DNA of 64,000 nt from Flavobacterium defluvii (lineage in GTDB: Bacteria; Bacteroidota; Bacteroidia; Flavobacteriales; Flavobacteriaceae): positions 1-64,000 of the forward strand of contig NZ_FQWC01000012.1 in assembly GCF_900129555.1 (NCBI RefSeq), given 5' to 3'. Of the stretch, positions 7,851-15,158 are shown piece by piece; positions within the stretch are counted from its first letter, which is position 1; each line of letters opens with the position of its first letter. The notes beneath the pieces are model-generated. The model saw nothing but the letters and a program-made list of their open reading frames with translations. It was not told the DNA's origin and made no database searches. The position numbers and the translations under genes were made by a program.

Positions 7851-10487
7851 ATGAAATCACAAGACGTACGTAAGCAATTTTTAGACTTTTTTAAAAGCAA
7901 TGGACACTTAATTGTTCCATCGGCTCCCATCGTTCTTAAAGACGATCCAACCCTAATGTTCAATAACTCGGGAATGGCCCAGTTTAAAGAATTTTTCTTA
8001 GGGAACGGAACTCCAAAAAGTCCAAGAATAGCCGATACGCAAAAATGTCTTCGTGTTTCGGGAAAACATAACGATCTGGAAGATGTAGGTTTTGATACGT
8101 ATCATCATACTATGTTTGAGATGCTTGGAAACTGGTCATTTGGAGATTACTTTAAAAAAGAAGCAATCAACTGGGCTTGGCAGCTTTTGACAGAAGTTTA
8201 CAAAATTCCAAAAGAAAATCTTTATGTTTCTGTTTTTGAAGGAAGTAAAGAAGATAATGTGCCTTTTGATCAGGAAGCTTGGGATATCTGGAAAACATTA
8301 ATCGACGAAGACCGAATTATTCTTGGAAATAAAAAAGATAATTTCTGGGAAATGGGAGATCAGGGACCATGCGGACCTTGTTCTGAAATTCACGTTGATT
8401 TACGTCCGGAATCTGAAAAAGCTTTAGTTACAGGAAAAAGTCTAGTAAATAATGATCACCCACAGGTAGTTGAAATCTGGAATAATGTATTCATGGAATT
8501 CAACCGTAAAGCTGACGGATCTCTTGAAAAACTTCCTGCACAGCACGTTGATACCGGAATGGGATTTGAGCGTTTGTGTATGGCTTTGCAAGGAAAAACA
8601 TCAAATTATGATACGGATGTTTTTACACCGCTTATTGAAAAAGTAGAACAGATTACAGGATTAAAATATACATCTGACGAGGTTAAAAATATCTCAGAAG
8701 AACAAAATAAAATCAACATCGCAATTCGTGTTGTAGTAGATCACGTTCGTGCGGTTGCTTTTGCCATTGCCGACGGACAATTGCCATCAAACACTGGAGC
8801 TGGATATGTTATTCGTAGAATTTTGCGTCGTGCCATTCGTTACGGATTTACATTCTTGAACACAAAAGAACCTTTTATCAATAAATTGGTAGAAGTTCTG
8901 GCTAATCAAATGGGAGAATTTTTCCCGGAAATTAAATCACAGCAGCAATTAGTAACCAATGTAATTCGTGAAGAAGAAGCTTCTTTCCTAAGAACTTTAG
9001 AGCAAGGATTGCAATTGTTAGAAAATGTTGTAGCTGAAACTAGTGGAAAAGAAGTTTCAGGAGCAAAGGTTTTTGAATTGTATGATACATTTGGTTTTCC
9101 AAAAGATTTAACTGCTTTAATTTTAAAAGAAAAAGGTTTCTCTTATAATGAAGCTGAATTTGAAGTTGAATTGCAAAAACAGAAAACACGTTCTCGTGCC
9201 GCTTCTGAAGTTTCAACAGAAGACTGGAATGTTTTGATTCCCGGAAATGTAGAAACATTTGTGGGTTATGATAAAACAGAAAACGAAGTAAAAATTACTC
9301 GTATCAGAAAAGTTGATTCTAAGAAAGATGGTATTTTGTACCAAATTGTTTTAGACAATACACCTTTTTATCCAGAAGGTGGAGGACAAGTTGGTGATAA
9401 AGGAACATTGGTTTCTGCAAATGAAACAATTGAAATTATCGATACTAAGAAAGAAAATAACCTGATTTTGCATTTTGCAAAACAGCTTCCTGAAAATGTA
9501 GAGGCAGGTTTTGTGGCAAAAGTAAATACTGATTTAAGAGCATCAACTTCAAAAAATCATTCGGCTACGCATTTAATGCATTTGGCTTTAAGAAACATAT
9601 TAGGAACGCATGTTGAGCAAAAAGGATCATTGGTAAATCCAAATTATTTACGTTTTGACTTTTCTCATTTCAGCAAAGTTTCTGATGAAGAAATCAAACA
9701 AGTTGAAGCTTCTGTAAATGCTCAGATTGAAGCGCAATTACAGTTGGTTGAACACAGAAATATTCCAATTCAGGAAGCATTGGATAAAGGCGCAATGGCT
9801 TTATTTGGTGAGAAATATGGCGATACAGTTCGTATGATTGAATTTGGAGAAAGTAAAGAATTATGCGGTGGTATTCACGTAAAAAATACAGCTGATATCT
9901 GGCATTTTAAAATTATTTCTGAAGGTGCTGTTGCGGCTGGAATTCGTCGTATCGAAGCAATTACCGGAGATGCAGTGAAAAACTTCTATCTAAATCAGGA
10001 AAACACATTGGCAGAAATAAAAGAAACGCTTAAAAATCCACAGGATATTTTAAAATCTGTTGCTTCACTTCAGGATGATAATGCTAAATTGAAAAAACAA
10101 GTAGAGCAGTTATTGAAAGAAAAAGTAAGTTCGTTAAAAACGGAATTAGAGAAAGATTTCCAAGAAGTAAACGGAGTAAATTTCCTTGCAAAACAAGTAG
10201 ATTTAAGCATGGCTTCTACAAAAGATTTAGCTCAGGCTTTAGGAAGTTCTAAACCAGATTCTTTTGTGTTTTTAGCTTCTGTAGAAGATGGTCTGCCAAA
10301 TATTCACTGCTATATCGCTAAAGAATTGGTTGCAAGTAAAAGTTTAAATGCTAATGCAGTAATCAAAGAATTAGGTAAATATATTGAAGGAAATGGAGGA
10401 GGGCAGCCTTTCTTCGCATCTGGAAAAGGTAAAAATGCAAACGGAATTGCTGAGGCTTTGGCTCACGCAGTTAAGTTTATACAGTAG
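7851..10487 (+). CDS. alaS: Alanine--tRNA ligase
   Basis: Charges tRNA-Ala in the cytoplasm. The start at 7851 (MKSQDVRKQFLDFF) is preferred over an in-frame upstream start at 7827, because it matches the conserved AlaS N-terminus and the upstream codons lie in an intergenic repeat; this gives 878 residues. The class II catalytic domain carries LMFNNSGMAQFK, KCLRVSGKHNDLEDVG and HHTMFEMLGNWSFGDY. The editing domain zinc ligands are visible in HSATHLMH and LCGGIH. The C-terminal DHHA1 region ends GGGQPFFASGKGKN. Length is usual for bacteria. It is followed by an intrinsic terminator that forms the left end of an inverted-repeat cassette. Confidence 0.98.
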   Translation: MKSQDVRKQFLDFFKSNGHLIVPSAPIVLKDDPTLMFNNSGMAQFKEFFLGNGTPKSPRIADTQKCLRVSGKHNDLEDVGFDTYHHTMFEMLGNWSFGDYFKKEAINWAWQLLTEVYKIPKENLYVSVFEGSKEDNVPFDQEAWDIWKTLIDEDRIILGNKKDNFWEMGDQGPCGPCSEIHVDLRPESEKALVTGKSLVNNDHPQVVEIWNNVFMEFNRKADGSLEKLPAQHVDTGMGFERLCMALQGKTSNYDTDVFTPLIEKVEQITGLKYTSDEVKNISEEQNKINIAIRVVVDHVRAVAFAIADGQLPSNTGAGYVIRRILRRAIRYGFTFLNTKEPFINKLVEVLANQMGEFFPEIKSQQQLVTNVIREEEASFLRTLEQGLQLLENVVAETSGKEVSGAKVFELYDTFGFPKDLTALILKEKGFSYNEAEFEVELQKQKTRSRAASEVSTEDWNVLIPGNVETFVGYDKTENEVKITRIRKVDSKKDGILYQIVLDNTPFYPEGGGQVGDKGTLVSANETIEIIDTKKENNLILHFAKQLPENVEAGFVAKVNTDLRASTSKNHSATHLMHLALRNILGTHVEQKGSLVNPNYLRFDFSHFSKVSDEEIKQVEASVNAQIEAQLQLVEHRNIPIQEALDKGAMALFGEKYGDTVRMIEFGESKELCGGIHVKNTADIWHFKIISEGAVAAGIRRIEAITGDAVKNFYLNQENTLAEIKETLKNPQDILKSVASLQDDNAKLKKQVEQLLKEKVSSLKTELEKDFQEVNGVNFLAKQVDLSMASTKDLAQALGSSKPDSFVFLASVEDGLPNIHCYIAKELVASKSLNANAVIKELGKYIEGNGGGQPFFASGKGKNANGIAEALAHAVKFIQ

Positions 10488-10513
10488 TCTTTTTAATCTC
10501 GCAAAGACGCAGA

Positions 10514-10548
10514 GTCGCAAAGTTTTTTTAAGCTTTGCGATTTTTTTT
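10514..10548 (+). terminator. Intrinsic terminator of alaS (inner hairpin of the cassette left end)
   Basis: TCGCAAAG (10515-10522) pairs with CTTTGCGA (10533-10540) around a T-rich loop, followed by eight T. It lies 27 bp after the alaS stop. Confidence 0.8.
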
Positions 10549-10568
10549 GTTTTATAATTTTAACTTTG
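10535..10568 (+). promoter_or_regulatory. Candidate promoter of the GxxExxY gene
   Basis: TTG at 10535-10537, a 23-bp spacer, and TAACTTTG at 10561-10568 fit the flavobacterial TTG-N17-23-TAnnTTTG pattern, 26 bp before the GTG start. The TTG lies in the hairpin arm of the cassette end. Confidence 0.45.
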
Positions 10569-10594
10569 TAAGTTTTTACTTTAAATTATTAAAT

Positions 10595-10975
10595 GTGACT
10601 GAAAATGAAATTTCGGCTATAGTAGTTGATACTTGTTATAAAATACACGTCAAACTTGGTCCAGGTTTATTAGAATCAGTTTATGAAGCTATTTTGTATC
10701 ATGAATTGACAAAAAGAGGATTGAGTGTAGAAAGACAAAAAACGTTACCTGTTATTTGGGATCAAATAAACTTAGATATTGGCTTTAGAGCAGATTTGAT
10801 AGTTGAAAACAAAGTAATTCTAGAAATTAAATCAATTGAACAACTAACAGATGTTCATGCGAAACAAGTTTTAACTTATTTAAAAATAACAAAAATGAAA
10901 TTAGGTCTACTTATAAATTTTAATGTGCCAATAATTAAGTTTGGTATAAAAAGAGTAGTTTCAAATCTTTATTAA
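10595..10975 (+). CDS. GxxExxY protein (PD-(D/E)XK-like predicted nuclease fold)
   Basis: A 126-residue protein if translation begins at the GTG at 10595 (MTENEISAIVVDTCYKIH), which matches the usual family N-terminus; an in-frame TTG at 10535 would add an unlikely hydrophobic stretch. The family motif G24-x-x-E27-x-x-Y30 is intact (LGPGLLESVYE). D67 in FRADLIVE and E77/K79 in LEIKS form the D...ExK pattern of PD-(D/E)XK enzymes. The C-terminus VPIIKFGIKRVV is also typical. The family is very common in Bacteroidota, but its function is unknown. It sits alone between alaS and an opposing ABC transporter, framed by inverted repeats. Confidence 0.9.
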   Translation: MTENEISAIVVDTCYKIHVKLGPGLLESVYEAILYHELTKRGLSVERQKTLPVIWDQINLDIGFRADLIVENKVILEIKSIEQLTDVHAKQVLTYLKITKMKLGLLINFNVPIIKFGIKRVVSNLY

Positions 10976-10986
10976 AAACTTAGAAT

Positions 10987-11025
10987 AAAAAAGTCGCAAA
11001 GCTTATAAAAATAAAACTTTGCGAC
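10987..11025 (-). terminator. Intrinsic terminator of the ABC transporter gene (inner hairpin of the cassette right end)
   Basis: Read on the minus strand, GTCGCAAAG pairs with CTTTGCGAC and is followed by six T (10992-10987). It is the mirror image of the alaS terminator. Confidence 0.8.
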
Positions 11026-11056
11026 TCTGTGACTTTGCGAGATTCTTTAAACGCAA

Positions 11057-12802
11057 CTATTTTCTTTCTCCAATCTGCTGGCGCCACATCGCATAATACA
11101 ATCCTTTTTCAATAATTAAATCTTCGTGTTTTCCTTGCTCGATGATTTTTCCTTGTTCTAAAACGAAAATTCTATCGGCATGCATTACGGTTGATAAACG
11201 GTGCGCAATTAAAACTGTAATTCTATTTTTGTCTGATATATTTCTGATTGTAGCATTAATTTCTTCTTCTGTAATAGAATCCAAAGCAGAAGTAGCTTCA
11301 TCAAAAATCAATAAATTCGGATTTCTAAGAATAGCTCTTGCAATAGACAAACGCTGTTTTTCGCCACCAGAAACTTTAATTCCACCTTCACCAATTGTGG
11401 TGTTTAAACCATCTTCGGCACGTTTAAGAAGTTTGTCACAGCTTGCACGTTTTAAAGCATCATATAATTCTTCATCAGTTGCATTTGGTTTAACAAACAG
11501 TAAGTTTTCGCGAATAGTTCCTGAAAATAATTGTGCATCCTGTGTTACGAATCCTAATTGTTTTCTTAAATCTAAAAGATCAATTTCTGTAGAATCAATA
11601 TCATTGTATAAAACCTGACCTTCTGCCGGAGTATATAAACCAACCAGTAATTTTACTAAAGTTGTTTTTCCTGAACCGGACGGACCAACAAACGCAACAG
11701 TCTGACCTTGTTTGATTTCAAAATTGATGTTTTCTACCGCTTTATATTTGGCTGTTTTATGCTGAAAACTCACATTTGAAAATAATAATGATTGAATTGC
11801 TCCAACATGTTTTGGATTTTTTGGACGGAATTCTTTAGGCGCATTTAATAATGTTCTGAAATTTTCCATAGAAACTTTGGTCTCGTTAACCGCAATAATA
11901 AAGTTCCCAAGCTCCTGTAATGGACCAAAAATGAAAAAAGTAAAAAATACCATCGTTAATAAATCTCCAACGATAATTTTACCTCCAAACAAGAAATAAT
12001 ATAAAGTAAAAACGACACAGGTTCTTAAAAAGTGAACTGTTGTTCCCTGAATAAAACTTAAGCTTCGAATAAAACGGATTTTTTCTAATTCTAACTGTAG
12101 GATTTTAAACGTATTTAAATTCAAACGTTTTTCTTCCTGATATGTCAAACCAAGACTTTTTACAAGTTCAATATTTCGTAAACTTTCTGTAGTTGAACCT
12201 GCTAAGGCATTTGTTTGATTTACGATTTTCTTAGAAACAATTTTAATTTTTTTACCCAAATAAGAACTTACCAAAGCGATAATTGGGGCTGTAATTAAAA
12301 AGATAATCGAAATTCGGAAATCAATTCTTGCAACATACAGAATTACAAATATGAATCCGATAATGGTTTGGAAGATAAGCGAAATCGAAAGCGTAATTAA
12401 TTTCTCTGAATCAGAACGTACTTTGGTCAATTTGCTTAAAGTTTCGCCGCTTCGCTGATCTTCAAATTCTGCATAAGGTAAGTCGAGAGATTTTTTAATT
12501 CCGTCGGTATACATTTGAGCGCCGGTTCTCTGGATAACAACATTAGTAAAGTAATCCTGAAAGTTTTTGGTAATTCTGGAAACCATGGCCGCCGCAAGGG
12601 AAAGTCCAAGCCAGAAAGATAATGATTTGATAAAACCTGTGAGATTTCCATCATATTTATGCAGACCAACGCCGCAATCCTGCATTAATTTACCGGTAAT
12701 AATAGAATCTGACAAACTGAAACAAATGTTGATAGAAGCCATAATCAAAGCAAAAAACAGTAAAAGTTTATGTTTGATTATGTAAGAATATAATAATTTC
12801 AT
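11057..12802 (-). CDS. ABC transporter, fused permease and ATP-binding half-exporter
   Basis: A 581-residue type I exporter half-transporter. The membrane domain covers about residues 1-310, with about six helices. The nucleotide-binding domain covers about 335-575: Walker A GPSGSGKTT near 373-381, Q-loop region GFVTQDAQLFSG, signature VSGGEKQRLSIARAI, Walker B LLIFDEATSALD and H-loop AHRLSTV. It would work as a homodimer or with another half-transporter. The exported substrate (lipid, drug or peptide) cannot be told from sequence. It runs convergent to alaS and the GxxExxY gene and has no operon partner in view. Confidence 0.95.
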   Translation of the reverse strand: MKLLYSYIIKHKLLLFFALIMASINICFSLSDSIITGKLMQDCGVGLHKYDGNLTGFIKSLSFWLGLSLAAAMVSRITKNFQDYFTNVVIQRTGAQMYTDGIKKSLDLPYAEFEDQRSGETLSKLTKVRSDSEKLITLSISLIFQTIIGFIFVILYVARIDFRISIIFLITAPIIALVSSYLGKKIKIVSKKIVNQTNALAGSTTESLRNIELVKSLGLTYQEEKRLNLNTFKILQLELEKIRFIRSLSFIQGTTVHFLRTCVVFTLYYFLFGGKIIVGDLLTMVFFTFFIFGPLQELGNFIIAVNETKVSMENFRTLLNAPKEFRPKNPKHVGAIQSLLFSNVSFQHKTAKYKAVENINFEIKQGQTVAFVGPSGSGKTTLVKLLVGLYTPAEGQVLYNDIDSTEIDLLDLRKQLGFVTQDAQLFSGTIRENLLFVKPNATDEELYDALKRASCDKLLKRAEDGLNTTIGEGGIKVSGGEKQRLSIARAILRNPNLLIFDEATSALDSITEEEINATIRNISDKNRITVLIAHRLSTVMHADRIFVLEQGKIIEQGKHEDLIIEKGLYYAMWRQQIGERK

Positions 12803-13017
12803 ATATGATTTTTAGAAAAGTGGAAGATGCAAAAGTAAGGAATTGTTTTAGTTTGTAAAGTCAATTTTTGTTATTAAAAATGTAATTTTTTACCTAATGT
12901 TGGTTTTCTGGAAAATTTAAAAATGTCTTATTTTGATACTTAAAAAACTTATTTTCCTTATTGAATTATTTTGAAAATTTAATTTTTGTTGAAATTATAA
13001 ATCTAAATATTTTCATT

Positions 13018-13801
13018 ATGAAAAAGTTTTTATGCCTATTTGGAGCTTTAGCTCTAACGATTACTTCTTGTTCATCAAATGATGATTCTTCAAAAGATGG
13101 AGATTCTCAATCATTATTACCAAAAAAAAATTGTTGAAACAACTGTGGAAAACGGAAGTTCCGGTAGCCTCACTTATACTTTAAGTTACGATGGTAACAA
13201 ACTAAAAGACATTGCGCTTTCAGATGCTTCGAGATATGTTTACACGTATACAGGAGACTTAATTACCAAAATTGAATCGTTTCGTTCAAGTGTGTTGTAT
13301 TCTACTGATGAATATACATATGAAAATGGAAAACTAATTTCTAAAACCACTACTAAGGCTTTTAGTAATGCGCCTCAAGAAAAATTAACTTTTGTCTATA
13401 ACTCAAATGGGACTGTTAATGCAAATGAGTCACAAATAATCAACAAGCAAGAGATTAAATACGATACAACAACACTTTACACTTTTGCAAATGGAAACTT
13501 GGTTTCTTCTGAGCTGATTGATGGAGTATTGAAGGAAAAAATTACTAGTACATTTGATGATAAGAAAAGTCCTTTTATTAATATAGTAGGAGCAAAACTT
13601 TTATTGGATTTTGATAGTCATTTCGATTTTTATTCGTTAAATAATACAGTAAAAAATGTAACTACAAATTATAATAGTTCAGGTGCTGTTACTCAAACTG
13701 CTACAGTAACATCTACAAACAAATATAACGCTGACAAATTCCTAACAGAAATATTTTCTGGAGACAGTAAAAATTCTGAAAAATTTGAGATTTTTTACTA
13801 A
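13018..13801 (+). pseudogene. Predicted lipoprotein interrupted by a frameshift in a run of nine A
   Basis: Translation from ATG 13018 gives a lipoprotein signal peptide (MKKFLCLFGALALTITSCSS, lipid-acceptor Cys18) that stops after 39 codons at 13137. The continuation (IVETTVENGSSGSLTYTLSYDG onward to 13801) is in the +1 frame. Removing one A from the A9 run at 13122-13130 joins the two into a 260-residue protein with a typical Flavobacteriaceae lipoprotein pattern: an acidic/serine linker, then KKIVETTVENG and repeated beta-strands (YSYD/YTYTGD/YTYENGKL type). Either the gene is inactive, the base call is wrong, or slippage restores the frame. A second-frame ATG at 13079 lacks any export signal and is unlikely to be a real start. 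Function unknown. Confidence 0.8.
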
Positions 13802-13823
13802 TCAGATTTTAAAAAATAGAAAT

Positions 13824-13860
13824 TCCCCACTGTCAACAATTGATTTTGGGGATTTTTTTG
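13824..13860 (+). terminator. Intrinsic terminator after the frameshifted lipoprotein gene
   Basis: TCCCCA (13824-13829) pairs with TGGGGA (13847-13852) and is followed by seven T. Confidence 0.65.
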
Positions 13861-13891
13861 TTTAGTAAATGAGTTTTAAGCTGTATTTTTG
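13858..13891 (+). promoter_or_regulatory. Candidate promoter of the GSCFA gene
   Basis: TTG (13858-13860), a 23-bp spacer, and TATTTTTG (13884-13891), ending 13 bp before the start codon. This matches the flavobacterial consensus at the upper spacing limit. Confidence 0.5.
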
Positions 13892-13904
13892 AATTAAAAA
13901 AGTC

Positions 13905-14864
13905 ATGCAGTTCAGAACCCAAATTCCAATTTCAAAAAGTAATTCACCAATCGATTATAATTCGAAAATACTTTCTGTGGGTTCTTGTTTTGCAGAAAAC
14001 ATGGCGGAGAAATTTGACTATTTTAAATTCCAAAATGAAACGAATCCGTTTGGAATAATATTTAATCCGGTTTCAATTGAAAAATTATTTAGCAGAGTTT
14101 GTAAAGAAGAATGGTTTCAGGAAAAAGATGTTTTTTTTCATAACGAACGCTGGCATAGTTTTGAAGTTCATTCAGATTTAAGCAATGCTGACCGACAAGA
14201 ATTATTGGAAACGCTTAATAAAGCCATTTCAGAAACAAATAAAAAAATCAAAGAAGCCACTCATATTATTATCACTTTTGGGACTTCATGGATTTATAGA
14301 AATTTAGAAAGTGCTGAAGTTACTGCCAATTGCCATAAAGTTCCTCAAAAAAAATTCTCAAAAGAATTATTACCAATTGAAGTAATTCAAAAAAGTATTC
14401 AGAATACAATAGATTTAATTCAGACTTTAAATCCAAACATAAATTTCATTTTTACGATTTCTCCCGTTCGTCATATAAAAGACGGTTTTGTAGAAAATCA
14501 ATTAAGTAAATCACATTTATTTACAGCTTTACACCAAGTTTTAAAAATTCACAATTCACAATTCACAATTCATAATTACTTTCCTTCTTATGAAATCATG
14601 ATGGACGAACTTCGTGATTATCGTTTTTACAATGAAGATATGCTGCATCCCAACCAAATCGCAATCGATTATATCTGGAAATTGTTCAGTGAAAATTACA
14701 TTTCGGAGGAAAGTATTTCAACAATGCAGGAAGTAGACGAAATACAAAAAAGTCTGCGTCACAGAAGTTTCAATCCAGAATCTGAACAGCACCAAAAATT
14801 CTTAGCCAAACTTCAGCAGAAAATAAATCTTTTAGGAGAAAAATTGCCACACATTAAATTCTAA
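13905..14864 (+). CDS. GSCFA domain protein
   Basis: A 319-residue protein with the naming motif GSCFA at residues 26-30 and further family segments: NPFGIIFNPVSI, HSFEVHSDLS, THIIITFGTSWIYR, FTISPVRHIKDG, MMDELRDYRFYNEDMLHPN. The fold resembles SGNH/GDSL hydrolases, with GSC as the nucleophile block and a C-terminal DxxHPN-like block, so an esterase or acetylesterase activity is plausible. No signal peptide is seen. A 7-bp tandem array (14547-14574) is embedded in the coding sequence and encodes IHNSQFTIHN. Because 7 is not a multiple of 3, any change in copy number would shift the frame. Confidence 0.9.
   Translation: MQFRTQIPISKSNSPIDYNSKILSVGSCFAENMAEKFDYFKFQNETNPFGIIFNPVSIEKLFSRVCKEEWFQEKDVFFHNERWHSFEVHSDLSNADRQELLETLNKAISETNKKIKEATHIIITFGTSWIYRNLESAEVTANCHKVPQKKFSKELLPIEVIQKSIQNTIDLIQTLNPNINFIFTISPVRHIKDGFVENQLSKSHLFTALHQVLKIHNSQFTIHNYFPSYEIMMDELRDYRFYNEDMLHPNQIAIDYIWKLFSENYISEESISTMQEVDEIQKSLRHRSFNPESEQHQKFLAKLQQKINLLGEKLPHIKF
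14547..14574 (+). repeat. Heptamer tandem array ATTCACA, four units, inside the GSCFA coding sequence
   Basis: Three exact ATTCACA units and one ATTCATA lie head to tail within the open frame, followed by a partial ATTA. A related array (ATTCATA type) occurs in noncoding DNA at 56831-56858. Confidence 0.9.
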
Positions 14865-15158
14865 AATTCCTTAGATATTGGTTTTGTCTTATTGATAAAA
14901 CGATAGCTTTGCGAACTTTCTTCCATAACATCTTAAAATAAACTTCGCATTTACTTTTAGAAAATCTTAGCGCACTTTGCGTTATAAATCATCTCAAAAC
15001 ACGAAATAAATAAAGTAAGAAATTAACTATTTAATAGTGGAATTTTAGAATAATTCCGAATAATTATGTAAATTGTTAAAGGTTTAAATTTTACATTTTT
15101 GTAAGATGTGTAACCCTGCTTTTTTCAGAAGCAATTAAATCCTGTATTTTATTGACCT
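14865..15158. other. Intergenic region before tamB
   Basis: 294 bp of AT-rich sequence. A weak hairpin, GTTTTGTC (14881-14888) with GATAAAAC (14894-14901), follows the GSCFA gene. Fragments resembling the CTTTGCGA element of the GxxExxY cassette occur near 14907 and 14976. No convincing promoter pair was found. Confidence 0.5.

Larger units (their letters stand above)
10495..11044. mobile_element. GxxExxY gene cassette bounded by terminal inverted repeats
   Basis: The ends 10495-10522 and 11017-11044 are imperfect inverted repeats of about 28 bp (two mismatches in the compared 26). Each end also contains a second hairpin, GTCGCAAAG (10514-10522, 10993-11001) paired with CTTTGCGA (10533-10540, 11017-11024). 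The repeat-bounded unit is about 550 bp and contains only the GxxExxY gene. No clear target-site duplication was found. Mobility is inferred from structure; there is no recognisable transposase. Confidence 0.5.

Noticed and set aside
10535..10594. TTG start extending the GxxExxY protein by 20 residues
   Set aside because: The codons lie in the terminator and promoter region of the cassette and encode a hydrophobic stretch not typical of the family; the GTG at 10595 fits better.
13079..13137. ATG at 13079 as the true start of the 240-residue frame
   Set aside because: The upstream frame supplies a perfect lipoprotein signal peptide that joins this protein after a one-base correction in an A9 run, so 13079 is probably a false start.
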